Assembly (NCBI RefSeq): GCF_030272615.1
Contig: NC_081410.1
Span: 141,139,349-141,203,348, forward strand
DNA length: 64,000 nucleotides
DNA from: Cryptomeria japonica
Lineage: Eukaryota; Streptophyta; Pinopsida; Cupressales; Cupressaceae
Reading direction: 5' to 3'
Shown here: positions 46,596-57,558 of the stretch, piece after piece
Layout: every line of letters begins with the position of its first letter
Position numbering within the stretch: position 1 is the stretch's first letter
Notes under the pieces: generated by a model
What the model saw: only the letters and a program-made list of their open reading frames with translations
What the model was told of the DNA's origin: nothing
The model's database searches: none
Position numbers and translations under genes: made by a program

Positions 46596-47656
46596 GGTTA
46601 GGTCCCGAAGACAACTGAGAGGGGGGGTGAATCAGTTGTCAATTAATTTTAAACCAAAAGATAACTTAACCACCTTAATGTTTAGTACCGGTAAACCAAT
46701 TAAGTATGTCGGTAGATAGTGTTAACAATTATTAGCTATACCGATAAAGATTAATGCATGAAACATAAACACAAAGTCATCCACAATATATGACACCAAT
46801 ATTTGTACGTGGAAACCCTGTAAGGGGAAAAACCAAAGTGGGAAACCTTACCCACAATCAGATGATACTACTACAGATAGTAAGTGTACATAAATGGGGT
46901 TTGCACATGTGGAAAGGCCAACAGCCTAGAGCTCACTACTCAATCACAAAATGGGAGTCACACTGACTATGGTTGGAAGGTTAAATCCAATAAGAATGTA
47001 CTGCACAAAATAGCATCTTCATATGCTGGATTCAGTACCGGTGTAATGCTGATATGCTTTCATAAAAACCTAACTTCACCTTCAAATGATGTCTTCATGT
47101 ATAGCTTTGCTTAATCTCGCATATACCTTCACACAATTCTTTTTCGCATTCCACACCCGATCTTACAATTAAGATCTTACATTTATACCATAACCTAAGA
47201 CCAATTTTAGTAGGTCAGCTCTACAAGATATTACAATAAAAACATTTTACAAACAATATAATGTCCGATACAATAACCGATTGAACATGTCAGCTTAACG
47301 CATTTACAACAATAATTAATAATTTCCTTATCGCGCCATGCTGATCTGGACAAGATAAACCTGCCAGTGTAACCCTAGGTAACCTTGGACCTATTTGCCG
47401 ATAAAAGCAAATATGCAAATATGAATATACCAATGAGCAAAACTCCAGGACAAGATGTCCAAAAGATTTCTGCGACATTACCAAGTGTCCTCCACTTAAT
47501 TCTGAGTGTCGGTGATCATTATATCCTGCCGATGAACTATATACCAGTAACTGTGCAATAGTTACTTACTTGTCGATGAATGCTTCTGGATCTCCAAAGT
47601 GCTAGTGTTTTAGTAAGTGTTGACATCGATGACAAAACCATACCAAAATACCAACA
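46596..47656 (-). repeat. 5' LTR of copia F
   Basis: 1061 bp; first base of the terminal tg mutated (ggttagg). Hairpin perfect: 46610-46618 with 46632-46640. ATTTATA (TATA complement) at 47181-47187. Differs from the 3' LTR by scattered transitions. Confidence 0.92.
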
Positions 47657-48951
47657 GTCTCAGTAAGGAGATTTGGGAGATCACACAAAATGGTGTTACA
47701 CCTCATAATCTAGCATCTGGCAATCCTCCTCTGGAAAACTTGGATAAGGAGCTCGAGAATGATTGTAGAGAAAGAGAAGGCCTCTTGTGTGCACTTTCTG
47801 ATTAGCAAATAATGGGATTAACTGACAAATCATCTAGAAAGGCTATATGGGATAAGTTGGAGACTCTTAATGAAGGTGACCCTACTATGAAGATTGCTAA
47901 ACTTGATGGTTACTGGGTGAGATATGAAAACTTGAAGATGGAAGAATATGAAAGGATTACTACATTCATGGAAAGGGTAAATGAGATTATTATGGGAATT
48001 CAATGATGTGGTGGAACTCTGAGTGAATATGAAATTGTTTCTAAAGTTCAGAGAGCCCTACCACCGACTTACAAGATGAAGGCTACTACAATTAATGAAT
48101 TGAGAACAATGGCTAATACTTTTATCAACAGAGATAACTTGGTCGGGAAATTATCTTCTTTTGAGCTTGAAAAATTTGGACCTTCTAGAGTTATGAAGTT
48201 TGAACCTTCTTTTCATGCATTTGCATCATCAACCATATAGAAAGATTGGAAAGCTTTATATGAAAAGGAAGTGGATGATATGAAGAGAGAAGATGATGAG
48301 TTTGAGAAACTTGAAGCACTATTTTCTAGAAGAGTACCTAAAGGACTGATAGGAAGTAAGTATGAAGGAAAGGCACCTTTTAAATGTTTTGCATGTAATA
48401 AGATTGGTCATTTTGCATCTAGATGTCCTGAAAGGAATTCAAGATTTGAAGAAAGAGTTACAAGATCATTTAAGCCCAACCTTGGATATCAGAACAAGTA
48501 TAAGTATAGGAAAAACAGAGACAAATCATGCTACATAGAGGATGAGGAAGGTGTTACTGATTTTGATCATGAACCAACAGAAGACTCTGCTAGTGGTTCC
48601 GGCAATGGGAAGGAATGGGTGTTCCTGGTTATCAAGGAAGATGTTTCATCACTAGAAGAGAATGTACCTGAAGAGAAGGCACTTGTTGCTAAAATTGAAG
48701 ACAAGGATGAATGGGTAATTGATAGTGGATGTTCACATCATATGACTGGAGATAAAAGGAATTTTCTATCTTTGCAAAAAATTTATGGCAGTCTAGTTAG
48801 ATTTGGAGATGACAAAGCATGTATGATCAATGGAAAAGGAACTATATCATTGGATGGTAAGCACAATACTGATAATGTTTATTTTGTTGAAGGTTTGAAG
48901 CATAATATTTTGAGTGTAGGACAATTGGTGGATAAGGGATTTAAGTTATAG
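47657..48951 (+). pseudogene. Copia E gag (rest) and protease
   Basis: Resumes in frame after F: SKEIWEITQNGV, then after a stop (47803) QIMGLTDKSSRKAIW, LETLNEGDPTMKIAKLDGYWVRYENLK, a stop near 48004, and a further stop near 48238. From 48271 it is open: a charged helix, knuckle CFACNKIGHFASRC, an acidic tail, EEKALVAKIEDKDEW without the stop seen in J and F, protease DSGCSHHMTGDK and FGDDKACMINGKGTISLDGK. Confidence 0.9.
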
Positions 48952-49578
48952 TTCAAGGATGAAAAATGCAAAATAATTAACAGATCTAGTTTGGAGATTG
49001 CAACCAGTACACATACAAAAGGTAATATATTTCATTTAAAGTCTGGTGAGAAGACATGTTTGATTGCACAAATTGATGAGAGTTGGCTATGGCATAAGAG
49101 GCTATATCATGTGAATTTAGATTTCATTGTAAAGATCAGTTCAACTAAGGCAGTTAGAGATATACCTAAGATTGTGAAGCCCTATAATCCGGTATGTAAA
49201 AAATGTCAAATGGGTAAATAGGCCAAAACCTCTTTTAGAAGTATACAAGATAAATATAATGATGTTCTTGATCTTATTCATACTGATTGGTGTGGTACTA
49301 CTAGAGTTAAAAGTTTTCAAGGTGATAGATATTTTATGCTAATCATTGATGATTATTCTAGAATGATGTGGGTTACTTTTCTAAGGGAGAAATATGAAGC
49401 TTTTGAAAAGTTTAAAATCTTTAAAGCTAAATTTGAGATAGAGATAAGATTGAAGATTAAATGTTTGAGGTCAGATCATGGTGGAGAAATCACATTTGGT
49501 GAGTTTAATAACTTTTGTGAGAAGCATGGTATTAGGAGACAATTTTTTGTTCCCTGGACACCTCAATAGAATGGAGTT
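48952..49578 (+). pseudogene. Copia E integrase core, truncated
   Basis: LEIATSTHTKGNIFHL, WLWHKRLYHVNLDF, CKKCQMGK (stop), IHTDWCGTTRVKS (first Asp), IDDYSRMMWVTF, RSDHGGEITFGEF (second Asp), then a stop and NGVV at 49570-49578. The Glu-containing helix and the tail are gone: the next residues already belong to RNase H. Confidence 0.9.
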
Positions 49579-50130
49579 GTGAAAGGGATTTTGAGATACT
49601 TGCAAGGTACATCTGAATATGGTTTGTGGTACCCTAAGGATGATGACTTTACTTTATGTGCATATACAGATGTTTATTGGGCTGGAGATGTTGATGACCG
49701 AAAAAGTACTTTCGGTGGAGCTTTCTTTCTTGGAAAGAAGTTGTTTTCATGGATCAGCAAGTAACAATCATGTACTTATTTATCTATTGTTGAAGTTGAG
49801 TACGTTGTTGCTGCTACTAACTGTACACAGGTTCTATGGATGAAGAGAATGTTGAAGGATATCAAAGTGCATTGAATTGGACTGGTAGTTATTCATTGTG
49901 ATAACTCTGCTTCTATTGACATATCAAAGAATCTGGTATTTCACTCTAATACTAAGCACATATCTATCAAATATAACTTTTTGAAGGAGAAGGTGGAAGA
50001 AAATAAAGTTAGACTAGTTTATGTGAACACTAAAGAGCAGATTGCATATATTTTTACTAAACCTTTGCCTAAAGAATCATTTGAGTACCTGAGAGACAGA
50101 TTAGGGTTTCTGGCCCTCCGACAGAGAACT
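49579..50130 (+). pseudogene. Copia E RNase H
   Basis: KGILRYLQGTSEYGLWYP follows integrase directly, so about 1.8 kb encoding the integrase tail and RT is missing relative to J. RNase H motifs are YTDVYWAGDVDD, SIVEVEYVVAAT and HCDNSASIDISKN. The C-terminus ends near 50130. Several stops occur, including one at 49762. Confidence 0.88.
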
Positions 50131-50543
50131 AATTGATTCTTTTTGGGATCAATCCGGTATGTGTTATCAGAAATATCATTCATTATGGCCTTGATTTGGT
50201 GATGCTACTGCTCTTGGGGAGCAGTCAGCTTTGTGATTCAGTGGTTTATGTTTTTGCTTTGATATTTTTGTCAGATTTCTAGCATTGATGTCAAAGGGGG
50301 AGAGATATTGATGTGAAAAACTTAAGGAGTTGTATACATTAGGGGGAGAGATATATGTGTAATTCATAGCTTTACAAAGATATCATTCACAAGGGGAGTT
50401 TGATCTTTGTTTAAAAACTTCATTTCTATATCTTTGAGTGGGATATTGTTGGTTGTCTTCCATTGGGGGAGACTTGTTTGGCATTTCTTTGCACTTGGAT
50501 GTTTTTCACATCTAGTGTTGCCATCAATGCCAAAGGGGGAGAT
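50131..50543 (+). other. E 3' non-coding region with five PPT-like blocks
   Basis: Purine blocks gtcaaagggggagagat (near 50292), attagggggagagat (near 50340), caaggggagttt (near 50391), ttgggggagac (near 50463) and gccaaagggggagat (50530-50543, next to the 3' LTR). Confidence 0.7.
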
Positions 50544-51471
50544 TGTTGGCCATTTGGAGGAATTGATTATGTGTTGCATTGATGTTTTCCCATTGATGTC
50601 AACACTAGCTATCTTTGATGCTTTACCAGCACCCTTTTGGTTCTGGTAGATTATGTGGTTTTTGGTTGGTTTGGATCTATCATGATCCAGTATGCTCTGG
50701 TATGTTTGGGTTATGGAGCTGGCTTACTCATGTTCATATTCAGTTTGGTCTAGTGATCGGATGCTATCCTATTTTCTAGGAATCTTGGTTTGTGGTTTTG
50801 GCAAGGGTTTCACCGATAGAGCTTTATTGAAGATCTTTGATGATATGCATAAGTGGTGTCGGTGCGGCTTTTGGTGGAGTTTCAGGATGTTGATGGTGAT
50901 CATGTTCGAGACAGTGGATTGGGATCATTGCTTTAGCATGTGGACCTATATTGGGTCCCGATTGATCTAGGTTATGGATCAACTTAATGTAATGTGTGGA
51001 TTGGACCTCTCGATGTGTTTCCGGGATGTCTTATGGGTTGGATATTATTTGTTTGGTCTAAGGGCGACATGCTTTGTAATTATGTAATTGGTTTATTGTT
51101 TGGTGGTCGAAGTGATTGTTGATGGTCGAGGGTTTGTATATATGATGTAAGATCTCATTGTAGAAAATTATGGTCATAGGAAAGGGATATGGATATGTAA
51201 TGTGCGAATAATGTAATATGATATAGGCAAAGGATTTGGTCGATCATTGGAGATCGAATTGGGTTTATGTAAGAGGATTTAGTCTTCCGATATTGAGCTT
51301 AACCGGAGTTGTACTCAGGCCTAGGAGATGCTATCTTTGCAATTCATTCATTCGTCTGGATTGTAGTCTGGATTTCTTTGTAGTGAGCAAGACTCCTTTT
51401 GTGATGAGAAGTGCACTCTAGTATGTTGGCCTTCCTGGAAGTGTAGGCCCCTCAATTTTAATTCACATACT
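50544..51471 (+). repeat. 3' LTR of copia E, first part
   Basis: tgttggccatttggaggaat onward, collinear with 39552-40495; cut at the G insertion inside attcacatact. TATATATG near 51137. Confidence 0.9.
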
Positions 51472-51840
51472 TGTGAGAGTTGAGAAACACAACACCACAG
51501 GAGCCCAAATGATCTCTGCAAGCTGAATAACCTGTTACAAGGAGAAGCAAGGAAGAAAATAATAGATAAAACAAATACATAGAATATATGCTCAAAAAGA
51601 TGAGAGCTCAATATTCAAAAAATGTGTAATGTGATAATCCTTACAATACAATGAAAAGAATAAACCTCTAATAGGTCAAGAAACCCTAAAAAGGAAAACT
51701 TAGGCTTGCACATAATAGTTAATAAAAGAATTAATTATTATGCACCTAAAGTTAGCTTAAGTGTAAAAGAGATAAAGGGAACTTAAATAATTAAACAAAT
51801 ATTGTTTAATTAATCAAGTAAATAGCCGAATACTCTAACA
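51472..51840 (-). repeat. 3' LTR of G
   Basis: 369 bp, tgtgagagttgag to actctaaca; carries an attaaacaa..attgtttaatt palindromic AT block near its right end. Confidence 0.93.
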
Positions 51841-53594
51841 CCCCCTCTTAAGCTAGACTTAGGGAGAAGCTAAAACCTAGAACAGCTACTGAAAGCAAGA
51901 AAGATGGGTCCCGACAACAAGGCCTAATTAGGTACCCAAATATAACCAAATCTCTATGAACCAGAGAAATAGAGAAAACTACATGGGAACAAAACTCTAC
52001 TCCAAACACAGATGGAAAAAGCAAGAAGAAGGACTGAAAAATCCTCCAAACAAGAATGTTCCAAAAAGATAGGAACAAGAGAATATCAGAAGAACCACTG
52101 GAGCATGAAGAACCTACAAACACTGTCGAAGAATAATTATTGATCGGAAGAACCTCCACTAAAATAGAACATGACCAGGTAGAGAAGATTGTAATCTGTA
52201 TGAGTGCCCTCAAATGACACTACTCGAATCAGAAGGCAAACAAAGGCAAACAACTAAACTCGAAGATATAGATGGCATGAGGAACCAAAGCCTGAAGAGT
52301 TGATCAATTGAACCATGGAAGCATTAGAACCAACAGGACAAACCCCCCCATAATGCTAAAGAGGGAGAGGGACAGGTACACTAAAAAGAATGGCCAACAA
52401 GAACTGCGCGACGAAGAACTAGGAACATCAAAGGCACAGAGACAATACATAGTGTCGTGAAAGGAACACTCACTTGACACACAGCATGAGGCAAATGTCG
52501 TGGAAGGAACACTCACCTGATAAAGGTAGATGGCAAACAAGGCAAACATAAACCCCCCATGACACTTTATAAGTAGTGCATGTACAATAAGGCACAAGAT
52601 GTGCAAGATCCCAAGTAAATAATGCATGATGGCACTTTATCTCAGTGTGTTTGCATAAAAGAAGCTACAATGATTATAAGACTGGAAACAAAAAGAAGAG
52701 CCAAAAATGAGACATCCTACTCAGAGAAGAGATCTCAGGACCTGAAACAACCAAGATATCCACAGAGTGCTGAAAAGCAAAAAACTGAAGAAAAAATTCT
52801 TGGAGCAGAATCTGGAAAGAAAACTCATATGGTTGGAAATTACACAGGACAAACTTTCCAATGATATAAAGTTTTCAAAAAACGGAGTTTGGATGGATGC
52901 TCAAGTGATGTCTCCCGGAGTGCAAAAATGAACCTCTTTCTTTGACAAAAAAAAACACACTATCAAAAAAGAAAAATCAAAAGTTCAAACCTCCAGATCT
53001 TGATAGAGCTCGGAAAGAGCTTTCCAGTGATATAAGATTTGTTGAAAAACACCTCCGTATGACCAAGTTACGGCCAAAATGAAAAAAAACCCTTTTAGGG
53101 CATAAAAAGGGTAAAATTTATGAAAATTTACTAACGCATTTGCAGGTACAGCCATACTGATTTATGTGCCAATAAAAAATCATGCCCCAGATACCCCTAT
53201 CACCAAAAATAGGAAAATTATATATCAAAATTCATGGAATTAGCCTTCTGAATCCAACTGTGAGGTTCTTTTGGCACCAAAATGTACCAAAAAATCAGCT
53301 ACCCCCAGAAATGGAAAAAAACAGCTACACAAACCCCCGAATATACAGATATGAAGAACAAGTCCCAAAATCACCCAAAGGCTGAAGAGTAAAAAATGGT
53401 CAAGTTTATGGTGACCATAGGGGTTTTTGGGCCTTCTAAGCATGATGGTGAGGTCCATTTAGGCCCAAAGTGCTTAGAAAAAAGGCTTTTCCCTAGGTGC
53501 ATAAAAAAAACTTCTAAAAAACCCCAGATCTGCTTCCAAGGTGAAAAATCTCAAAACACGAATAGATAGCTGTAGATCTAAAGCTCCGATACCA
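51841..53594 (-). other. Internal region of G, no recognisable coding
   Basis: Two minus-strand frames (51848-52213, 121 codons; 52304-52627, 107 codons) are Cys/Ser/Phe/Leu-rich, lack known motifs and show no clear coding quality. The PBS complement is at 53582-53594. The G-rich purine tract complement (ccccctctt) is at 51841-51849. Confidence 0.7.
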
Positions 53595-53963
53595 TGTGAG
53601 AGTTGAGAAACACAACACCACAGGAGCCCAAATGATCTCTACAAGCTGAATAACCTGTTACAAGGAGAAGCAAGGTAGCAAATAATAGATAAAACAAATG
53701 CACGAAAAATATGCTCAAAAAGATGAGAGGTCAATATTCACAAAATGTGTAATGTGATAATCCTTACAATACAATGAAAGGAATAAACTTCTAATAGGTC
53801 AAGAAACCCTAAAAAGGAAAACTTAGGCTTGCACATAATAATTAATAAAAGAATTAATTATTATGCACCTAAAGTTAGCTTAAGTGTAAAAGAGATAAAG
53901 GGAACTTAAATAATTAAACAATTATTGTTTAATTAATCAAGTAAATACCCGAATACTCTAACA
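53595..53963 (-). repeat. 5' LTR of G
   Basis: 369 bp, same ends as 51472-51840; differs by a few visible substitutions. Confidence 0.93.
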
Positions 53964-54258
53964 ATACTTACTGTAGAAGTATTATCTGACTGTGGGTAGG
54001 CTTCCCATTGTGGTTTTTCTCTTTGCCAGGTTTTCCACGTATAAATCTTAGTGTCATGTGGATGGTATTTATTCTCTGATTATTGTTTATGCTTAATTGA
54101 TTTATTTGTTATTCTAGTATTTGGTTTAAGCATTCCAATATTAATGTTTTGGGTTTCGGTATTAAATTTTTAATTGCTAATGGTTCTAGTAATCTATGGC
54201 AACTGATTCATTGCCCCCCCCCCCTCAGTTGTCTTCTGGTTATTTGAACTATCTAACA
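53964..54258 (+). repeat. 3' LTR of copia E, second part
   Basis: Resumes after G at tactgtagaagtattatctg, as in 40493 onward. U5 hairpin ggcaactga (54198-54206) with tcagttgtc (54225-54233), 8 of 9 pairs. Ends tctaaca, followed by the TCCAA duplication. Confidence 0.9.
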
Positions 54259-56290
54259 TCCAAGTCCATCATGAGGGGGATGAATAGGTCTAGGGTCTCT
54301 AGGCTTACTCAAAGATAAGATCATCTCATTTTTCCACTTTTTATAAGATAGAAAGAGAGCATCACTTTGAGGCTTAAGAAGCTCAAATTGTTTAGGCAAA
54401 AAGTAATCAAGGGTGAAATCTCCACTCCTCATCGTGGGTTGGTACATGCTATGATTAATTGTTATGATATTATCCTTATGAGGGAATTTGAGACATTTGT
54501 AAATATTGGAAGGGATTGCTTTCATGGAAGAGAGCCAAGGGTGTCCCAACTTCACACAAAAGTAATCTGATGTAGGAAAGATAGAAAAATTCACATGTAA
54601 GCACTTAGTACCAACCTCTATGAGAAGAGTAATAGAGCAAATAGTAGGGAAAGAGAAACCTTCATACACCTTGACCATAACATCAAACTTATCATATGTT
54701 ACTGAATGCAATGGTAAAGTGTAGAGATATTCTCTAGTTATCACATTCACCATACACACTAGATCAATGAGAACCCCTCTTGAGAGTTTGTCTTTGATCT
54801 TCACAGTGATATAATAGGCCATCAAGTGCAACAATAGTCTTACTAGGATCAAAGGTAATGCATGGGTTCTTAAGAGGTTTAGGTTTATCAACAAGATTCA
54901 CAACATTGTTAGACTCAATACCAAGGTCATTGGGAAAGAAAGAAAGAGACTCAAACTCAACCACATTAGTAGAATGGAAAGGAAAAGGATTGGTAAAGGT
55001 TTGGTGGTTTTGATTAGGAGGAGCTACAAAATTGTTTCCTTTCTCATTCACACCATCTACGAATATGGTATTGTTATCAATGAAGTCTTGAATCTTACTC
55101 TTTAAGGTATAACACTTCTCAGTATCATGACCAGGTTGACAATGATATTGGAAAAAGGTTTTGAGATGATGATAATATGGCAAAGGTTTGGAGGTATCAA
55201 TTGGCTTGATGGGAGGAAGTTTCAACACATTATTATTTATCAATTTCGACATTATGTTATGCAAAGACTCAAAAATAGGAGTAAATTTTTTTCTAACATA
55301 TTTGGATAAAGGGGTCACACTTGATGTCATGGCTACCACTTGAGTATTGATGTTGTCATTTATCTTGATGTATCCTTTGTTCAATTTAAACTTCCCAAAA
55401 TATTTTTGAGCACTCTCATTCTTATCAATGAGAACCATTGAAGGAGATGATTCAAATTGACTCACTTGAAGTTGATAATTATGAAACACTACACACAATT
55501 GCATAAAGGAAGTAAACTCAAAAAGGAGAAGCTTATCCTTAATGTATTTTTGAAAATTAGCAATAAAATTTTTTGAACATCATAATCAGGCATAGGATAA
55601 GTAATTTGAGAATACAAACATTTATATCTACCAATGAAATCAGACACTTTCTCTTTAACTCCTTGCTTACAATTAATTAAATCAGTCAAAGTAATTTTAG
55701 GATCAATATTATTGTGAAACTATTGGATGAAGGACTTAGCTAATTATTGAAGTGATGTAATAGAATAAGGAGGCAAAGAGAAATACCATTTCAAAGGTTT
55801 ATCCCTAAAAGTTCCAGTAAATAATTTTGCCATAAGTCTTTGGTCATAAGCAAAGTCAATACACAAAGTTTGAAATGTTTTCACATGAGTCAAGGGATCA
55901 CTTTTTCCATTGTATAACTTTGATTGAGGGACTTTCGTATGCTTATGAGGAACAATATAGACAATTTCATCAGATAATGGGCTCGCTACATCAAATGTGG
56001 GCACATTAAACTTGGATTAGGTAATGGAAGCAAATTGTTGTTGTAGGGATTTGATAGTTTGAGCAAGGTTGTTAATAGTTGCTTCGGTGGATGGATTGAA
56101 ATTGGACATATTGGATTGTGATGGAGGAGTAACATTATTGTATGTGGGTGGAGGTTGAGAATAAGGTGGAACACTATAATATGTGGGTATGGGAGATGAT
56201 TGGGATACAAATGGAAGACTCGTGAAAGGAGGTATATAAGAATCTTGATTAATGGGTGTATATGGTGAAAATGGATAACAATAATAACGA
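54259..56290 (-). pseudogene. Gypsy H gag and protease
   Basis: Minus strand. A proline-rich N-terminal part (SPYTPINQDSYIPPF, PPYSQPPPTYNN) leads to the retrotransposon gag core: KLYNGKSDPLTHVKTFQ, LMAKLFTGTFRDKPLKWYFSL and LINCKQGVKEKVSDFIGRYK. A shift is followed by a 246-codon frame with HCQPGHDTEKCYTLKSKIQDF, the gypsy-type CHC unit. The protease-like part has LIDLVCMVNVIT, where a DSG/DTG triad would be expected, then KLGHPWLSSMKAIP and KCLKFPHKDNIITINHS. There are three stops and two frameshifts. The left end joins the spacer at 39551. Confidence 0.8.
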
Positions 56291-57028
56291 TATTGAAAGG
56301 CTAAATGAATTCAACCACCAAACCCTAGCCTAACAACAACAACAAAGATCCACCATAACATATGAAGATTACCTAAGACAATGCAAATCAAATGAAATCA
56401 CAAAGATTATACCATCACATGTCCAATAGGGTTTGAATCTCCATTCTTCCTATCTCCATTGATCTTGCTTGATATATTTGCTCTCAGATTTTATGTGCAC
56501 AAGAGCTCAACAAAGAATGGAATGTGGTTGCAAGTAGGATCGTAGTGTAGTCAAGTGCATAAGATCTTTCATTAGGGTCTGATAATGAAGGAAGCATCTC
56601 CTTATATAGAAGACACAATATGAAATGGAGGGATAAGATTGAGAGGTGTAAAAGGAGGTCAGCTATGATTAGAGGGTAGGTAAAAGAAATAATAAAATAA
56701 TGAAAGGGGTAGGTAGTGTATGAATTAAGAGATGAATGACATGTGTCATGGGTAGAAAAGACTAATGAATTAATTAAATAAATAAAGATTTATTTAATAA
56801 ATAGAAGAAGTGGGGTAATTAAATAAATAAGATATTTATTTAATTTTAGGAAAAAGGATAATTTAAATAAATAAATGTATTTATTTAAATGAGAAATAAG
56901 GCTAGAAGAGGATAAATGAATTAATTAAATAAATAAAGATTTATTTAATTAATAGAAGAATTAGGCTTAAGATAATTAAATAAATAAAATATTTATTTAA
57001 TTAGCTTGGACAATTTTGGGTGTCTACA
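56291..57028 (-). repeat. 3' LTR of Tat-like gypsy element I
   Basis: On the minus strand starts tgtagacacccaaaattg at 57028, right after the purine tract caaagaggggcaaaa (57029-57043). TATATAAGG complement at 56600-56608. The inner end near 56291 is a guess: gypsy H gag follows with no visible PBS, so the H/I junction is unresolved. Confidence 0.65.
56755..57002. repeat. AT-rich tandem palindromes in LTR of I
   Basis: Five blocks of the type attaaataaataaagatttatt, each nearly its own reverse complement, spaced about 45-65 bp by less AT-rich spacers (agaagaagtgggg, ttaggaaaaaggat, and so on). They lie in U3, upstream of the TATA box on the minus strand. Confidence 0.85.
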
Positions 57029-57275
57029 TTTTGCCCCTCTTTGAGACAATGCGTCTTGTCGCGTTGTTTCAAAGAAGATAAGATGAACTAATACAGAGTT
57101 GCCCCAAGATGGGAATGATATGCCCCCTCGAGAGATTGAATGAAAATGTCTGAAAAGATTGCAGAGAATATCTCGATAAGAAAGAAAGGGATAGAATGGG
57201 CTGACCAGATAAAGTGACAAAGTTAGGGGATAATGAAGACTGACTCGGGAAACGAGGGTGAGGGCCAGGGTAGGC

Positions 57276-57284
57276 TATAAAATA
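57276..57284 (+). promoter_or_regulatory. Probable TATA box of the antisense PMD gene
   Basis: tataaaata in the context ggctataaaatagacc, 90 bp upstream of the ATG at 57374, on the strand opposite to element I. Confidence 0.55.
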
Positions 57285-57558
57285 GACCATGGGGGAAATA
57301 CATCCTCATTGTCATCCACACATCCACAAGAGCAGATTGCAGAGCGAAAATAGAGCAGCAACAGTCAACAGCGATGGCCGTCATTCATAGATTCAACCGC
57401 GTTCACCGATTTCAGAGGCCAGCAAAGGCAGGAGAGTCGGTAAGTACCACCAAACCTCCTCGTACTTTGACGCATTTAATTTTGTCATTAATGCATGCTA
57501 GATAGGGTAATAAATGCACTTAGACTAGGGTCCAAAAAATGTCTAAAAACATCCAGGC

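Larger units (their letters stand above)
40973..47656 (-). mobile_element. Copia element F (J family), full length
   Basis: 6684 bp, LTRs 40973-42034 and 46596-47656 of 1062 and 1061 bp, perfect duplication GTCTC (40968-40972, 47657-47661). Gene order is gag to RNase H on the minus strand. It has the longest open pol stretch in the window (422 codons, 44036-42768). Gag, integrase tail and LTRs are close relatives of J, but inserted in the opposite direction in a different nest. Confidence 0.95.
51472..53963 (-). mobile_element. Element G: small non-autonomous LTR retrotransposon
   Basis: 2492 bp with two 369-bp LTRs (51472-51840, 53595-53963) that look nearly identical, and perfect duplication ATACT. 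On the minus strand a PBS tggtatcggagc follows the 5' LTR and a purine tract (gcttaagaggggg) precedes the 3' LTR, so it is a real LTR element. The 1754-bp internal region has no gag or pol motif. It must have been mobilised by a partner. The LTR similarity and clean duplication suggest it is among the younger insertions here. Confidence 0.92.
39552..54258 (+). mobile_element. Copia element E (Sirevirus-like), holds F and G
   Basis: LTRs 39552-40788 and 50544-54258 (the latter split by G), with perfect duplication TCCAA at 39547-39551 and 54259-54263. Without F and G it is about 5.5 kb. Gag, protease and the integrase core are recognisable, but everything from the integrase Glu region to RNase H was deleted near 49579. 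It sits in gypsy H. Confidence 0.93.

Noticed and set aside
51848-52627. Two minus-strand frames in element G as genes
   Set aside because: No motif, odd Cys/Ser/Phe-rich composition, and no evidence of conservation visible here.
39552-54258. Insertion of E as the cause of missing RT/INT in gypsy H
   Set aside because: The TCCAA duplication is exact and the flanks join protease to spacer directly, so E removed nothing.
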